Source of the DNA: Lysinibacillus pakistanensis
GTDB lineage: Bacteria > Bacillota > Bacilli > Bacillales_A > Planococcaceae
NCBI RefSeq assembly: GCF_030123245.1
Contig: NZ_CP126101.1
Span: 1,300,501-1,364,500 of the forward strand
Length of the DNA stretch: 64,000 nt
Direction: 5' to 3'
The notes beneath the pieces were generated by a model. The model was not told the DNA's origin and made no database searches. It worked only from the letters and a program-made list of their open reading frames with translations. Below, piece by piece: positions 45,132 through 54,167 of the stretch. A program made the translations under genes and the position numbers. The first letter of the stretch is position 1. Every line of letters starts with the position of its first letter.

Positions 45132-48100
45132 ATGAGCAAAATATGGAAGTCGGCAGTATCCTTTTTCGCCATCTATTTGTTATTCACACAGACTATATTT
45201 GGCAGTGTATCTGTGCTAGCAGAGTCAAATGGCAGTCCACAGCCAATACTCAACACCATCATGACATCGGATGGGCAGCCCTATAAAGAGGGTGACATCG
45301 CTACAAGTCCTGTTACGATTCAAGTCACAACGTCCACAGCCGATAGTGCCAGTATACAGCTAGAGCTATCCAAGGACAAAGGTGATTCGTGGGAGGAATT
45401 GGATAGCATGGCACCCCTTGTGCTAACTGAGGAGGGTGACTATTATCTTTGGTTTAGAATCAAGGGACAGCAAGCCATCAACAAGCATCATGTTCGTATC
45501 ATACCACGGTTCACTGTATTAGCTGGAAATCATCCGATTTATGTAAATGCAGCATCAACTGGAGGTAATGATGGTAGTAGCTGGAGTAATGCCTTCAAAG
45601 ATTTACAATCAGCACTCAATGCAGCTCAAACAGGGGATGAAATTTGGATTGCCACTGGAACCTATACACCCACAAAGAAGATTTCTGCAAATGATCCACG
45701 TACGGCAACCTTCCAAATGAAAAATGGAGTAGCAATTTATGGAGGCTTTCAGGGAACAGAAACCAAATTGGCTGAGCGTAATGTTCAAGTAAACCCAACA
45801 ATATTAAATGGTCTAGGGGATATTTACCATGTATTTTATCACCCAAATGGCTTGTATTTAGATAGTTCAGCTGTACTTGATGGAGTGACGATTACAGGAG
45901 GGGATGCCAATGGAAGCTTGGAGCATATGTATGGAGGCGGTATGTACAACTGGAGGAGTAGTCCAACCATAACGAATGTAACATTCAATGAGAATAAGGC
46001 AAGCATTGGTGGTGGCATGTACAATGACAACGATAGTAGTCCAACCATAACGAATGTGGGGTTTAGTGAAAATGAGGCAGACTTTGGTGGTGGGATGCAC
46101 AATAATAACTATAGTAGTCCAACCATAACAAACGTGGTGTTTAATGGAAACGAGGCCACCGAAGGAGGGGGAATGTACAATTATCAGAAAAGTAACCCAT
46201 CCTTAACAAACGTAACATTCAATGGAAATAAGGCAAACGTTGGAGGTGGCATGTTCAGTAATACCGCTAGTAACCCAAACTTAACGAGTGTAACATTCAG
46301 TGGAAATAAAGCAAACGCTGGAGGTGGCATGTACAACTGGAGTAGTAGCCCATCCATAACGAATGTAACATTCAATAGGAATGAGGTAACTGCTGATGGT
46401 GGAGGCATATTCAATTATGATAGTAACCCGACACTAACGAATGTAGAGTTTAGTGACAATACAGCAAATTATGGAGGAGTCTTGTACAATATTAATAGTA
46501 GCTTGACACTATTGAATGTAACAATCAGCGGGAATCAGTTGAAGGGAGAGAAAGGTGCAATCGTTGGTGGGAATTCTCAAAGTAAAATTCAAAATAGTAT
46601 TATCGTTGGTAACCATAATAAACCTGCTCTTTCTAACTATACGGGCACGATTGCCAATAGCTTATTGGATGTAGAGGAAAATGGGACTGTACTAGCTAAA
46701 TTTCACAAGTCAAAATCAGATGTAGAAACGGACACTTATCAACCTGAAGATTTATTTATCAATCCAAGTCAGTCTGATTATCGACTAAGAGCAAACTCAC
46801 CAGCTATTAACAAAGGGAACAATAGTGATATTACGATATTAACCGACCTTTCTGGCAATCCTCGTATTCAAGGAGTGAAAATTGATTTAGGTGCATATGA
46901 GGCATTTCCTTATACGGTGACATATCAGGAAAATCGAGCGATAAATGGGGACGTACCAATTGATAAGGAAACATATGATCAAGGACATTCAGTAATTGTA
47001 CAAAGCAATAGTGGCAATCTTGAGAGAGCAGGCTATACGTTTAAAGGTTGGAATACACAAGCGGATGGAAAAGGCACACTTTATGCAGAAAATACAACAT
47101 TCCCAATGGGCAAAGCGGATGTCACATTGTATGCAGAGTGGATGGTGAATCCAACCTACCAAGTTCAATATGATAAGAACGGTGCAACAGGTGGTCAAGT
47201 GCCACAGGATCACAACGAGTATGAAGAAAACGAAATGGTAACAGTCCAAAGCAATAGCGGCAAGCTTGTGAGGGCGGGTTATACGTTCAAGGGCTGGAAC
47301 ACACAAGCAGATGGAAAAGGCACATTCTATGCAGAAAATACAACATTCCCAATGGGTAAAGGGAATGTCACACTGTATGCAGAGTGGACTAAAAAACCAA
47401 CCTATACCGTCACATATGATGCGAACGGTGCAACAGGTGGTCAAGTGCCACAAGATCACAACGAGTATGAAGAAAATGAAATGGTAATGATACAAAGCAA
47501 TAGTGGCAAGCTTATGAGGGAAGGCTATACATTCAATGGCTGGAATACACAAGCAGATGGAAAAGGCACCCCCTACACTGAAAACGCAACGTTCCCAATA
47601 GGCAAAGCAAATGTCACGCTGTATGCAGAGTGGACAAAAAACCAAACCTATACCGTCACATATAATGCGAACGGCGCAACAGGTGGTCAAGTGCCACAAG
47701 ATAATAGCGAGTATGAAGAAAACGAAATGGTAACGGTCCAAAGCAATAGTGGAAAGCTTGTGAGGGAAGGCTATACGTTTAAGGGCTGGAATACACAGGC
47801 AGATGGAAAAGGCACCCCCTACATGGAAAGCGCAATCTTCCCAATGGGTAAAACAAATATCACATTATATGCACAGTGGACAGTAAACCCACCAACAACT
47901 GGTGGAAGCACTACATATCCATCAACATCAAACGACAATGATTTTTCCCCACCAGCACCTGTGAAAATTACGTTTCATACAAATGGTGGCACAACACTAG
48001 CGCCAATCGAGCTTGCATACAATACAAAAGCAAAAGATTTGCCTATCCCAACAAGAGAGGGTTTCTGTTTTGATGGTTGGTATCGGGATGTAACGTTAAC

Positions 48101-48761
48101 CACACTGTGGGCTGAAGATACGCTTGTGAGGGAAAATCTCAAGCTGTATGCGAAATGGACAGTATTGCCAGAAGAAGAATTGGAAAAACCAATAGAACCA
48201 ATAGAACCAATAGAGCCCCACCAGCCATCTGTGGTAACTTTCCAGGATATTGAAAACCATTGGGCCAGAGAAATGATTGCGGCATTAGCAACGCTGGGCA
48301 TTATTAAAGGCTATAAAGATGATACTTTCCGTCCAGATGAGCCGATTAGTCGTCAGCATGTGATGGCACTCTTTTCACGCGCCTTTGAGTTCGAAACAAT
48401 TCGTCCTGCAACTGTCTTTTCTGATGTAGCACCAAATCATATATATTATGATGAGATTATGACCATGCAGAGAGCAGGGATTATCGACGGCACAAATGGT
48501 ATATTCGCGCCAGCAGCCTATCTTACAAGAGCACAGTTAGCAAAAGTTTTAGTGGGTACATTGCGTCTAACACCTGAAGGTAGTAGCTCGTTCAAGGATG
48601 TATCCAGTTCACATTGGAGTGCAGGCTATATTGCAGCACTAGAACGAAGAGGAATTGCCTTGGGGGATAATGGCTATTTCCGTCCTGAGGCTCCTGTTAC
48701 AAGAGCACAATTAGCAGCCTTTTTATACCGAGCAATGCAGCAAGGGACGTCTGAATTTTAA
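45132..48761 (+). CDS. Secreted SLH-anchored beta-helix / InlB-repeat surface protein
   Basis: The 1209-residue protein has a signal peptide (about 1-31, ending SVSVLA-ES), an N-terminal Ig-like segment, a start-of-helix module (about 136-260, IYVNAASTGGNDGSSWSNAF and AIYGGFQGTETKLAERNVQ), a right-handed beta-helix of roughly 25-residue coils (about 265-480, units like GGGMYNxxSSPTITNVTFNxN), four near-identical InlB B-type repeats (about 594-916, ending TLYAEW), a fifth divergent one (about 944-1012), a Pro/Glu linker and three SLH domains (about 1037-1203). SLH domains bind pyruvylated secondary wall polymer. It is likely a surface adhesin or glycan-binding protein. AAAGGAGGAA precedes the ATG. 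Confidence 0.9.
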   Translation: MSKIWKSAVSFFAIYLLFTQTIFGSVSVLAESNGSPQPILNTIMTSDGQPYKEGDIATSPVTIQVTTSTADSASIQLELSKDKGDSWEELDSMAPLVLTEEGDYYLWFRIKGQQAINKHHVRIIPRFTVLAGNHPIYVNAASTGGNDGSSWSNAFKDLQSALNAAQTGDEIWIATGTYTPTKKISANDPRTATFQMKNGVAIYGGFQGTETKLAERNVQVNPTILNGLGDIYHVFYHPNGLYLDSSAVLDGVTITGGDANGSLEHMYGGGMYNWRSSPTITNVTFNENKASIGGGMYNDNDSSPTITNVGFSENEADFGGGMHNNNYSSPTITNVVFNGNEATEGGGMYNYQKSNPSLTNVTFNGNKANVGGGMFSNTASNPNLTSVTFSGNKANAGGGMYNWSSSPSITNVTFNRNEVTADGGGIFNYDSNPTLTNVEFSDNTANYGGVLYNINSSLTLLNVTISGNQLKGEKGAIVGGNSQSKIQNSIIVGNHNKPALSNYTGTIANSLLDVEENGTVLAKFHKSKSDVETDTYQPEDLFINPSQSDYRLRANSPAINKGNNSDITILTDLSGNPRIQGVKIDLGAYEAFPYTVTYQENRAINGDVPIDKETYDQGHSVIVQSNSGNLERAGYTFKGWNTQADGKGTLYAENTTFPMGKADVTLYAEWMVNPTYQVQYDKNGATGGQVPQDHNEYEENEMVTVQSNSGKLVRAGYTFKGWNTQADGKGTFYAENTTFPMGKGNVTLYAEWTKKPTYTVTYDANGATGGQVPQDHNEYEENEMVMIQSNSGKLMREGYTFNGWNTQADGKGTPYTENATFPIGKANVTLYAEWTKNQTYTVTYNANGATGGQVPQDNSEYEENEMVTVQSNSGKLVREGYTFKGWNTQADGKGTPYMESAIFPMGKTNITLYAQWTVNPPTTGGSTTYPSTSNDNDFSPPAPVKITFHTNGGTTLAPIELAYNTKAKDLPIPTREGFCFDGWYRDVTLTTLWAEDTLVRENLKLYAKWTVLPEEELEKPIEPIEPIEPHQPSVVTFQDIENHWAREMIAALATLGIIKGYKDDTFRPDEPISRQHVMALFSRAFEFETIRPATVFSDVAPNHIYYDEIMTMQRAGIIDGTNGIFAPAAYLTRAQLAKVLVGTLRLTPEGSSSFKDVSSSHWSAGYIAALERRGIALGDNGYFRPEAPVTRAQLAAFLYRAMQQGTSEF

Positions 48762-48778
48762 GGCGTCTCTTTTTTTAT
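48744..48778 (+). terminator. Terminator of the surface-protein gene
   Basis: GGGACGTC and GGCGTCTC pair with two G-U pairs across a short loop that includes the stop codon, followed by seven T. Confidence 0.75.
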
Positions 48779-48912
48779 CCCATTCACGAGTATTCAGTTA
48801 TATAAATTATTGTGTAGTATATTGCGGGAAAATACATAAATAAGCGCTTCCCGTACAGGAAAACTTCCTATAAAAAATGCTACAATAAAAGAAAAAAGAA
48901 GAGGCGATGCAC

Positions 48913-49284
48913 GTGAGTAACGTCATTGATTTTATTGCAAAGAAAAAAGAACGTGAAGAAAGGCAGCGTGTTCAAGAATTAGAGCACTATGTTGCAACGC
49001 AGTGTAACTTTGAGCATCCCAGGAACATTGACGCACTTGTTGATGAAAAAATAATCGAAGTGAAAGATCATTCGCTATTTCTAGGTTTTCTATCCATTTT
49101 AAAGGATGAGCAAATTGATCCTCTTGATATTTTTCAGGATGTGTTTACTTTCGAGCCAGCTCACTTTGAGGTGTCCTATAATATGAGATGGTGGTCAGTT
49201 GTCCAGCTTGCCTTTACATTTTTAACAATCCTCAAGGAAAACGAGCCGCATACATATGCAGATTTTCTTGGTTTATCCGAATAA
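48913..49284 (+). CDS. Small soluble protein of unknown function
   Basis: The protein has 123 residues from the GTG at 48913, which has GAGGCGAT at good spacing; the ATG six bases earlier lies too close to that site. The N-terminus is a charged helix (FIAKKKEREERQRVQELEHYV), then a mixed domain with a Trp pair (RWWSVVQLAFTFLTILKEN). No membrane segment or motif is recognised. TACAAT lies about 20 bp upstream of the ribosome-binding site. Its own unit, between the surface protein and the transport operon. Confidence 0.65.
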   Translation: MSNVIDFIAKKKEREERQRVQELEHYVATQCNFEHPRNIDALVDEKIIEVKDHSLFLGFLSILKDEQIDPLDIFQDVFTFEPAHFEVSYNMRWWSVVQLAFTFLTILKENEPHTYADFLGLSE

Positions 49285-49450
49285 CTAGAGTGTGTGCACG
49301 TCTTCAAATGCTATCAAAACGTGCGCATACGCCACTTGGTTTCCCCAATAGTCAACCCCAAACCATTTTAACTTTACAATTCTACCATTCTCAAAATAAA
49401 AATTCATATATTTTATAATTCCTCAATAATTTTTACCGAATATTTTAAAG

Positions 49451-49528
49451 CCCTCCATACTTGCTTAATGTTTGTTTTATAACATTATCGTTGTAAGCAA
49501 ATAAAAATAAACAAAAACAAATGGAGGG
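49451..49528 (+). promoter_or_regulatory. Nested inverted repeats before the organophosphate-type operon
   Basis: CCCTCCAT (49451-49458) is the exact complement of ATGGAGGG (49521-49528), which contains the Shine-Dalgarno sequence of the first gene. Inside it, TTGCTTA (49461-49467) pairs with TAAGCAA (49494-49500), and TGTTTGTTTTAT mirrors ATAAACAAAAACA approximately. TTGCTT and CATTAT (16 nt apart) could be a promoter. T/A-rich GTTT-containing sequences of this kind are common operators of DeoR-family regulators, and one is encoded in the operon. Confidence 0.5.
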
Positions 49529-49536
49529 TCCAACTC

Positions 49537-50625
49537 ATGGCAATGCGAAAGTTGTGGAAGAAAGGTCTTATTGGTGCATTAGCAATTTCAATGTTGGCAG
49601 CTTGTTCTGATAGTTCTTCTGGTTCTAATGAAGTTAATAGTGATTTAACACTTGAAGAAATTACGAAAAAAGCAAAGGAAGAAGGAAACGTTAATTCAGT
49701 CGGTATGCCAGATACATGGGCAAACTGGGTGGAGACTTGGGAAGAGCTTGGTACGGAATATAGCTTAAAGCATAAGGATACAGATATGTCGAGTGCTGAG
49801 GAGCTGGCGAAGTTTGAAGCGGAAAAGGAGGATGCAACTGCCGATATCGGTGATGTAGGAATTGCCTTTGGTCCAATTGCCAAGGATAAGGGCTTAACAT
49901 TACCATTCAAAACGTCTTATTGGGATGAAATACCAGACTGGGCAAAGGATGATGAAGGACACTGGATTGTGGGTTATACGGGAACTATTTCATTTTTAAC
50001 AGATAAAAACAATGTAAAAAACGCTCCTACTTCTTGGGATGACCTTAAAAACGGTGATTATAATGTTAGCATTGGCGATGCACTAACTGCGAATCAAGCA
50101 CAGTTCGCCATTTTAGCAGCTGCGATGGCATTTGGTGGAGATGAATCGAATATTCAGCCAGGGATAGACTTTTTTGCAGACCTAGCAAAGCAGGGGCGTT
50201 TGCAGGGTGATCCTTCTGTGGCGAATTTAGAAAAAGGTGAAATTGATGTAGCCATCCTTTGGGATTTTAATGCGCTAGGCTATCGACACCAAATTGATGA
50301 GCAACGCTTTGATGTAGTTATTCCCTCTGAAGGTTCTGTCACATCAGGCTATGCAACGATTATAAACAAATACGCTAAAAATCCTCATGCTGCAATGCTA
50401 GCGCGTGAATATATTTTATCTGATGCAGGGCAAGAAAATTTGGCGAAAGGATACGCTCGTCCGATTCGTGACAAGGTTCAATTATCAGACGATGTGAAGC
50501 AGCTACTACTACCTTCGAATATGTACAAAAACGCACAGCCAGTGAAAGATCAAAAGAAATGGGAAGAAACAACAAAGCAGATTCCACAACTCTATCAGGA
50601 GCAGGTATTAATTCATGCAAAATAA
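49537..50625 (+). CDS. ABC transporter substrate-binding lipoprotein
   Basis: The 362-residue protein has a lipoprotein signal (lipobox LAAC, Cys about residue 23), a Ser/Asn linker, and a type 2 periplasmic-binding fold of the iron(III)/2-aminoethylphosphonate/spermidine class (LTLEEITKKAKEEGNVNSVG, IGDVGIAFGPIAKDKGL, ILSDAGQENLAKGYARPIRD). Begins a seven-gene set with a phosphodiesterase-like enzyme, permeases, ATPase, DeoR regulator and PHP enzyme. The ligand is not determined by sequence; phosphonate or phosphodiester is suggested by the neighbours. Confidence 0.85.
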   Translation: MAMRKLWKKGLIGALAISMLAACSDSSSGSNEVNSDLTLEEITKKAKEEGNVNSVGMPDTWANWVETWEELGTEYSLKHKDTDMSSAEELAKFEAEKEDATADIGDVGIAFGPIAKDKGLTLPFKTSYWDEIPDWAKDDEGHWIVGYTGTISFLTDKNNVKNAPTSWDDLKNGDYNVSIGDALTANQAQFAILAAAMAFGGDESNIQPGIDFFADLAKQGRLQGDPSVANLEKGEIDVAILWDFNALGYRHQIDEQRFDVVIPSEGSVTSGYATIINKYAKNPHAAMLAREYILSDAGQENLAKGYARPIRDKVQLSDDVKQLLLPSNMYKNAQPVKDQKKWEETTKQIPQLYQEQVLIHAK

Positions 50626-51451
50626 TAAAGTTGTCTTAATAGTCGTAGATGCACTTCGTTTTGATACAGCCTGTACCCATATGGGATTTATGCAACATTT
50701 AGTGGAACGTAAAATTGCCGCACGCTATAAGGTTTGCTCTGAGGTTCCATCATTATCAAGACCTTTATATGAGACGATTTTAACAGGAACACCACCTATT
50801 GTGCATGGTGTCACAAGCAATATGACAGTACGTCTATCCACTCAAAACAGCCTATTTCATTTGGCGAAAGAAAATGGTTTGACTACAGCAGCCGCAGCCT
50901 ATTATTGGGTTAGTGAGCTTTATAATCGAGCACCATTTATGCATATGGAGGACAGGCTACAATTAGATACACAACTACCTATCGAAAACGGCTTGTTCTA
51001 CTTCGAGGATCATTATCCTGACAGTCATTTATTTGCAGATGCTGCTTGGCTAATGGATCAAAAGCAACCTGATTTTCTCTATATTCATCCAATGAATGTA
51101 GATGATGACGGTCATAAATTTACAGCAGATTCTGCACAATATCGAAATCGTGTGTTATCAGTTGATGCATTATTATCATTATTTATTCCAAAATGTCTTG
51201 CACAGGGCTATGAGGTGATTGTCACTGCAGATCATGGTATGACGAGTGATGGGAATCATGGAGGCACAACAGTAGAGGATCGTCATGTACCGATGTTTGT
51301 TATGTCTAAGCGAGTGAAGGCAGGTATAAAGGATGAGATTGTCTCTCAGCTTCAAATAGCACCACTTTGCTGTTATTTATTAGGAATAGAACCTTCCGAT
51401 GAAATGGTTTCACTGTTATTAGAGGGCGTACAGTCCTTAAAAAAAGTTTAG
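50615..51451 (+). CDS. Alkaline-phosphatase-superfamily phosphodiesterase/phosphonate hydrolase-like enzyme
   Basis: The 278-residue protein has the NPP/PhnA-type metal-site pattern: D12 in VLIVVDALRFD, a likely Ser nucleophile (S48 in PSLSRPLYETILTG), NVDDDGHKF, VTADHGM and RHVPMF. There is no signal peptide, so it acts in the cytoplasm on imported substrate. The start overlaps the binding-protein gene by 11 bp. Relatives cleave nucleotide or phosphodiester bonds, or phosphonoacetate. Which bond this one cuts is unknown. Confidence 0.8.
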   Translation: MQNNKVVLIVVDALRFDTACTHMGFMQHLVERKIAARYKVCSEVPSLSRPLYETILTGTPPIVHGVTSNMTVRLSTQNSLFHLAKENGLTTAAAAYYWVSELYNRAPFMHMEDRLQLDTQLPIENGLFYFEDHYPDSHLFADAAWLMDQKQPDFLYIHPMNVDDDGHKFTADSAQYRNRVLSVDALLSLFIPKCLAQGYEVIVTADHGMTSDGNHGGTTVEDRHVPMFVMSKRVKAGIKDEIVSQLQIAPLCCYLLGIEPSDEMVSLLLEGVQSLKKV

Positions 51452-51460
51452 TATGTATGA

Positions 51461-51505
51461 AATATTCGCGCCTTGTACAGGGTCAAGGTTAGAGGCGCGA
51501 ATATT
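51461..51505 (+). other. Intercistronic hairpin without T run
   Basis: AATATTCGCGCCT and AGGCGCGAATATT are perfectly complementary (13 bp), with a further CCTTG/CAAGG inside the loop. ACTACAGG follows instead of T residues. It lies in the 99-bp gap between the phosphoesterase and permease genes and may stabilise the upstream mRNA segment rather than terminate. Confidence 0.7.
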
Positions 51506-51550
51506 ACTACAGGAAACAGCCGCGATTAATTATAGAAAGAAGTGATTGTA

Positions 51551-52384
51551 TTGATATCGAAGCGGCAATCGATTGCCTGGCTATCTCCCTTTGTTGTACT
51601 AGTATTGCTATTTTTTTTAGTGCCGTTGCTGTATATGCTTATCACAAGCTTTCAAAATAGTGATGGATTTACACTTGCACAATATCAATCTGTCCTGACG
51701 AATGGTTATATTTTACAAGGCTTTAAAAATAGTATTACCCTGTCTGTTATTTCAGCAGTGATTGCATTAATCGTTACATTGTTTGCTGTCTATGCAATGA
51801 TGAGGTTTTCTCCGTCAATGAGGGAGAAGATTTTAATACTGACAAACTTAACATCTAATTTTTCAGGTATTCCACTAGCGTTTGCCTTTATTGTTTTACT
51901 TGGTAATAGTGGGTTGTTTACATTGCTATTCGACAAATGGGGTATCGACACACTCTCCTCCTTTTCACTTTATAGCTGGGGTGGCCTGCTACTGATTTAT
52001 ATCTATTTTCAGCTACCGTTAGCATTAATGCTACTTTACCCAATCTATGATGGAATCCAACAACAATGGAAGGAAGCAGCCGCATTGCTTGGAGCTTCTA
52101 CCTGGCAATTTTGGAAAAAGATTGGCATTCCGGTTATGCTTCCTGGGATTGTAGGAACATTTAGTGTGCTTTTTGCTAATGCAATGGGGGCATATGCATC
52201 AGCCTATGCGCTGACAAGCAGTAATTACAATTTGGTGGCCATACGAATTGGTTCACTAATTAAAGGAGATATTTTTGCACAGCCAGAGCTAGCCAGTGCT
52301 ATTGCTGTATTACTTGCGGTAACGATGGTGACGGCAATGTTGTTAAGTGAATGGAGTATTTCAAAAACTAGGAGGAAGCTGTAA
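51551..52384 (+). CDS. ABC transporter permease 1 (CysU/PotB-like)
   Basis: The protein has 277 residues from the TTG at 51551, which has AGAAGTGAT correctly spaced; the GTG three codons earlier overlaps that site. Six membrane segments, and the EAA loop EAAALLGASTWQFWKKIGIP that docks to the ATPase. It is followed directly by permease 2 (TAATG overlap). Belongs to the BPD_transp_1 family used for inorganic and organic anions and polyamines. Confidence 0.88.
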   Translation: MISKRQSIAWLSPFVVLVLLFFLVPLLYMLITSFQNSDGFTLAQYQSVLTNGYILQGFKNSITLSVISAVIALIVTLFAVYAMMRFSPSMREKILILTNLTSNFSGIPLAFAFIVLLGNSGLFTLLFDKWGIDTLSSFSLYSWGGLLLIYIYFQLPLALMLLYPIYDGIQQQWKEAAALLGASTWQFWKKIGIPVMLPGIVGTFSVLFANAMGAYASAYALTSSNYNLVAIRIGSLIKGDIFAQPELASAIAVLLAVTMVTAMLLSEWSISKTRRKL

Positions 52385-53169
52385 TGAAAAAAAGAGGCTT
52401 TGCAGATTTATTTTTCCTCCTGCTTGCACTGTATTTAGTGTTGCCAGTTGTGGCCACAATGCTTTATGCCTTTGCAACGAAATGGAATAAGACGATTTTG
52501 CCAGAAGGACTAACCTTTAAATGGCTAGCAACATTATTTCAAGATGCTGAATTTATACAGGCATTTGGACGCTCTGTTTTATTGTCCTGTGGGGCAGTTT
52601 TGGTTGCGTTGCTCGTCATTGTTCCAGCTATCTTTGTAATTGTCTTGTATTTTCCAAAATATGAGAAGTGGATACAAGTGGCGGTTGTCATGGTCTATTC
52701 ATTTCCAGGCATTATTTTAGCAGTTGGATTAATCCGTGTTTATAGCAAATTAGGTGTCTCCATGATTTTAGTAGTGTTAGGTGCCTATGTGATTGGCATA
52801 CTTCCTTACATTTATCAGGGAACACGCAATAGTTTACGAAATGTAGATGCACGCCAGCTATTAGATGCAGCACAAATATTGGGTGCCTCTAAGTTTCAGG
52901 CATTTACCAAAATATTATTACCAACTGTTTATCCTGGCTTATTTGCTGGTGCGTTATTATCGTTTTCCGTCCTCTTTGGAGAATTTGTATTGATCAATCT
53001 AGTGGTTGGGTCTCGCTTTGAAACCGTGCAAATTTATTTAATGAAAAAGCTTAGTACAAGCGGGCATATTGCCAGTGCAGTTGTTTTTATTTATATCGTT
53101 CTAATGGGAGTATTAACGTTCATTATTGCAAAATTAACGAAACAATCGAAAGGTGCTACAAATGGATGA
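52384..53169 (+). CDS. ABC transporter permease 2 (PotC/PhnU-like)
   Basis: The 261-residue protein has six membrane segments, with EAA-loop DAAQILGASKFQAFTKILLP. It is coupled to permease 1 by a one-base overlap and to the ATPase by ATGA. The pair would form the heterodimeric membrane domain of the importer. Confidence 0.88.
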   Translation: MKKRGFADLFFLLLALYLVLPVVATMLYAFATKWNKTILPEGLTFKWLATLFQDAEFIQAFGRSVLLSCGAVLVALLVIVPAIFVIVLYFPKYEKWIQVAVVMVYSFPGIILAVGLIRVYSKLGVSMILVVLGAYVIGILPYIYQGTRNSLRNVDARQLLDAAQILGASKFQAFTKILLPTVYPGLFAGALLSFSVLFGEFVLINLVVGSRFETVQIYLMKKLSTSGHIASAVVFIYIVLMGVLTFIIAKLTKQSKGATNG

Positions 53170-54167
53170 GTTATATTGTAATTGAAGGACTTCATAAAAA
53201 ATATGGACAATCCACTGTTTTATCAAATATTGAGATGAGTATCGAAAAGGGCGAGTTTATCACGCTTTTAGGTCCTAGCGGCTGTGGGAAAAGTACCATT
53301 TTACGAATTTTAGCAGGCTTAACCGATGCATCTGCAGGGAAAATTCTAATTGAAGGAAAAGATATGCATGATGTTCAACCAAAGGATCGTCAAGTTGGGA
53401 TGGTGTTTCAATCCTATGCACTGTTTCCTAATATGACAGTTAAGGACAATGTTGCTTTCGGCTTGCGAATGCAAAAAATGACTTCCGCTGAGATTGAACA
53501 ACGTGTACAAGAAATGCTAGAGACTGTGCATTTATCAGAAAAGGCACAGGCTTATCCAAAGGAATTATCAGGCGGTCAACAGCAGCGTGTAGCTCTAGCG
53601 CGTGCGTTAATTGTTCGACCAAAGGTATTACTATTGGATGAGCCATTAAGTGCATTAGATGCTCAAATTCGCAAGAAACTGCAGGCAGATTTAAGAGATA
53701 TTCAGCAAAAATTAGGCATTACCATGATTTTAGTCACACACGATCAAGAAGAGGCCATGGCTGTTTCTGACAGAATTTTTGTGATGAATAATGGGATGAT
53801 TGCACAAAGTGGAACACCGACTGCCATTTATACAAGACCGGAAAGTGAGTTTATTGCAAGCTTTATTGGTCATTACAATGTTTTTACACGGCAAACTTTA
53901 GAGAAAATGGTAGGTGAGTTGTTACCCCAAGGTTACTCAAAGTTCGCCATCCGTCCAGAGGCCATCCACCTAGATAGGAGACAGGGGGATGTATCCATGG
54001 CTGGTGTGGCTAAGCAGTCATTTATGAGCGGCAATGTGATTCGTACAATGTTTGAGGGTGACTGCCTCTTTACGATGGAGCAGCTTCACGAGCGAGAGCA
54101 ACAAATCAAAATAAATGAAAAATATATGTGCTATGTGGCAAGGGAAGATGTGATTGCATTATCATGA
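53166..54167 (+). CDS. ABC transporter ATP-binding protein (PotA/PhnT-like)
   Basis: The 333-residue ATPase has Walker A GPSGCGKST, the Q-loop MVFQSYALFPNMT, the signature LSGGQQQRVALA and Walker B LLLDEPLSALD. The C-terminal region after residue 235 is a TOBE-like domain (IRPEAIHL). It is a typical importer ATPase of the spermidine/2-aminoethylphosphonate/iron class. Overlaps permease 2 and the DeoR regulator by 4 bp each. Confidence 0.92.
   Translation: MSYIVIEGLHKKYGQSTVLSNIEMSIEKGEFITLLGPSGCGKSTILRILAGLTDASAGKILIEGKDMHDVQPKDRQVGMVFQSYALFPNMTVKDNVAFGLRMQKMTSAEIEQRVQEMLETVHLSEKAQAYPKELSGGQQQRVALARALIVRPKVLLLDEPLSALDAQIRKKLQADLRDIQQKLGITMILVTHDQEEAMAVSDRIFVMNNGMIAQSGTPTAIYTRPESEFIASFIGHYNVFTRQTLEKMVGELLPQGYSKFAIRPEAIHLDRRQGDVSMAGVAKQSFMSGNVIRTMFEGDCLFTMEQLHEREQQIKINEKYMCYVAREDVIALS

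Noticed and set aside
46989..47741. 250-residue antisense ORF in the surface-protein gene
   Set aside because: Produced by the near-identical InlB repeats on the opposite strand; Cys/His/Ile-rich periodic product without start signals.
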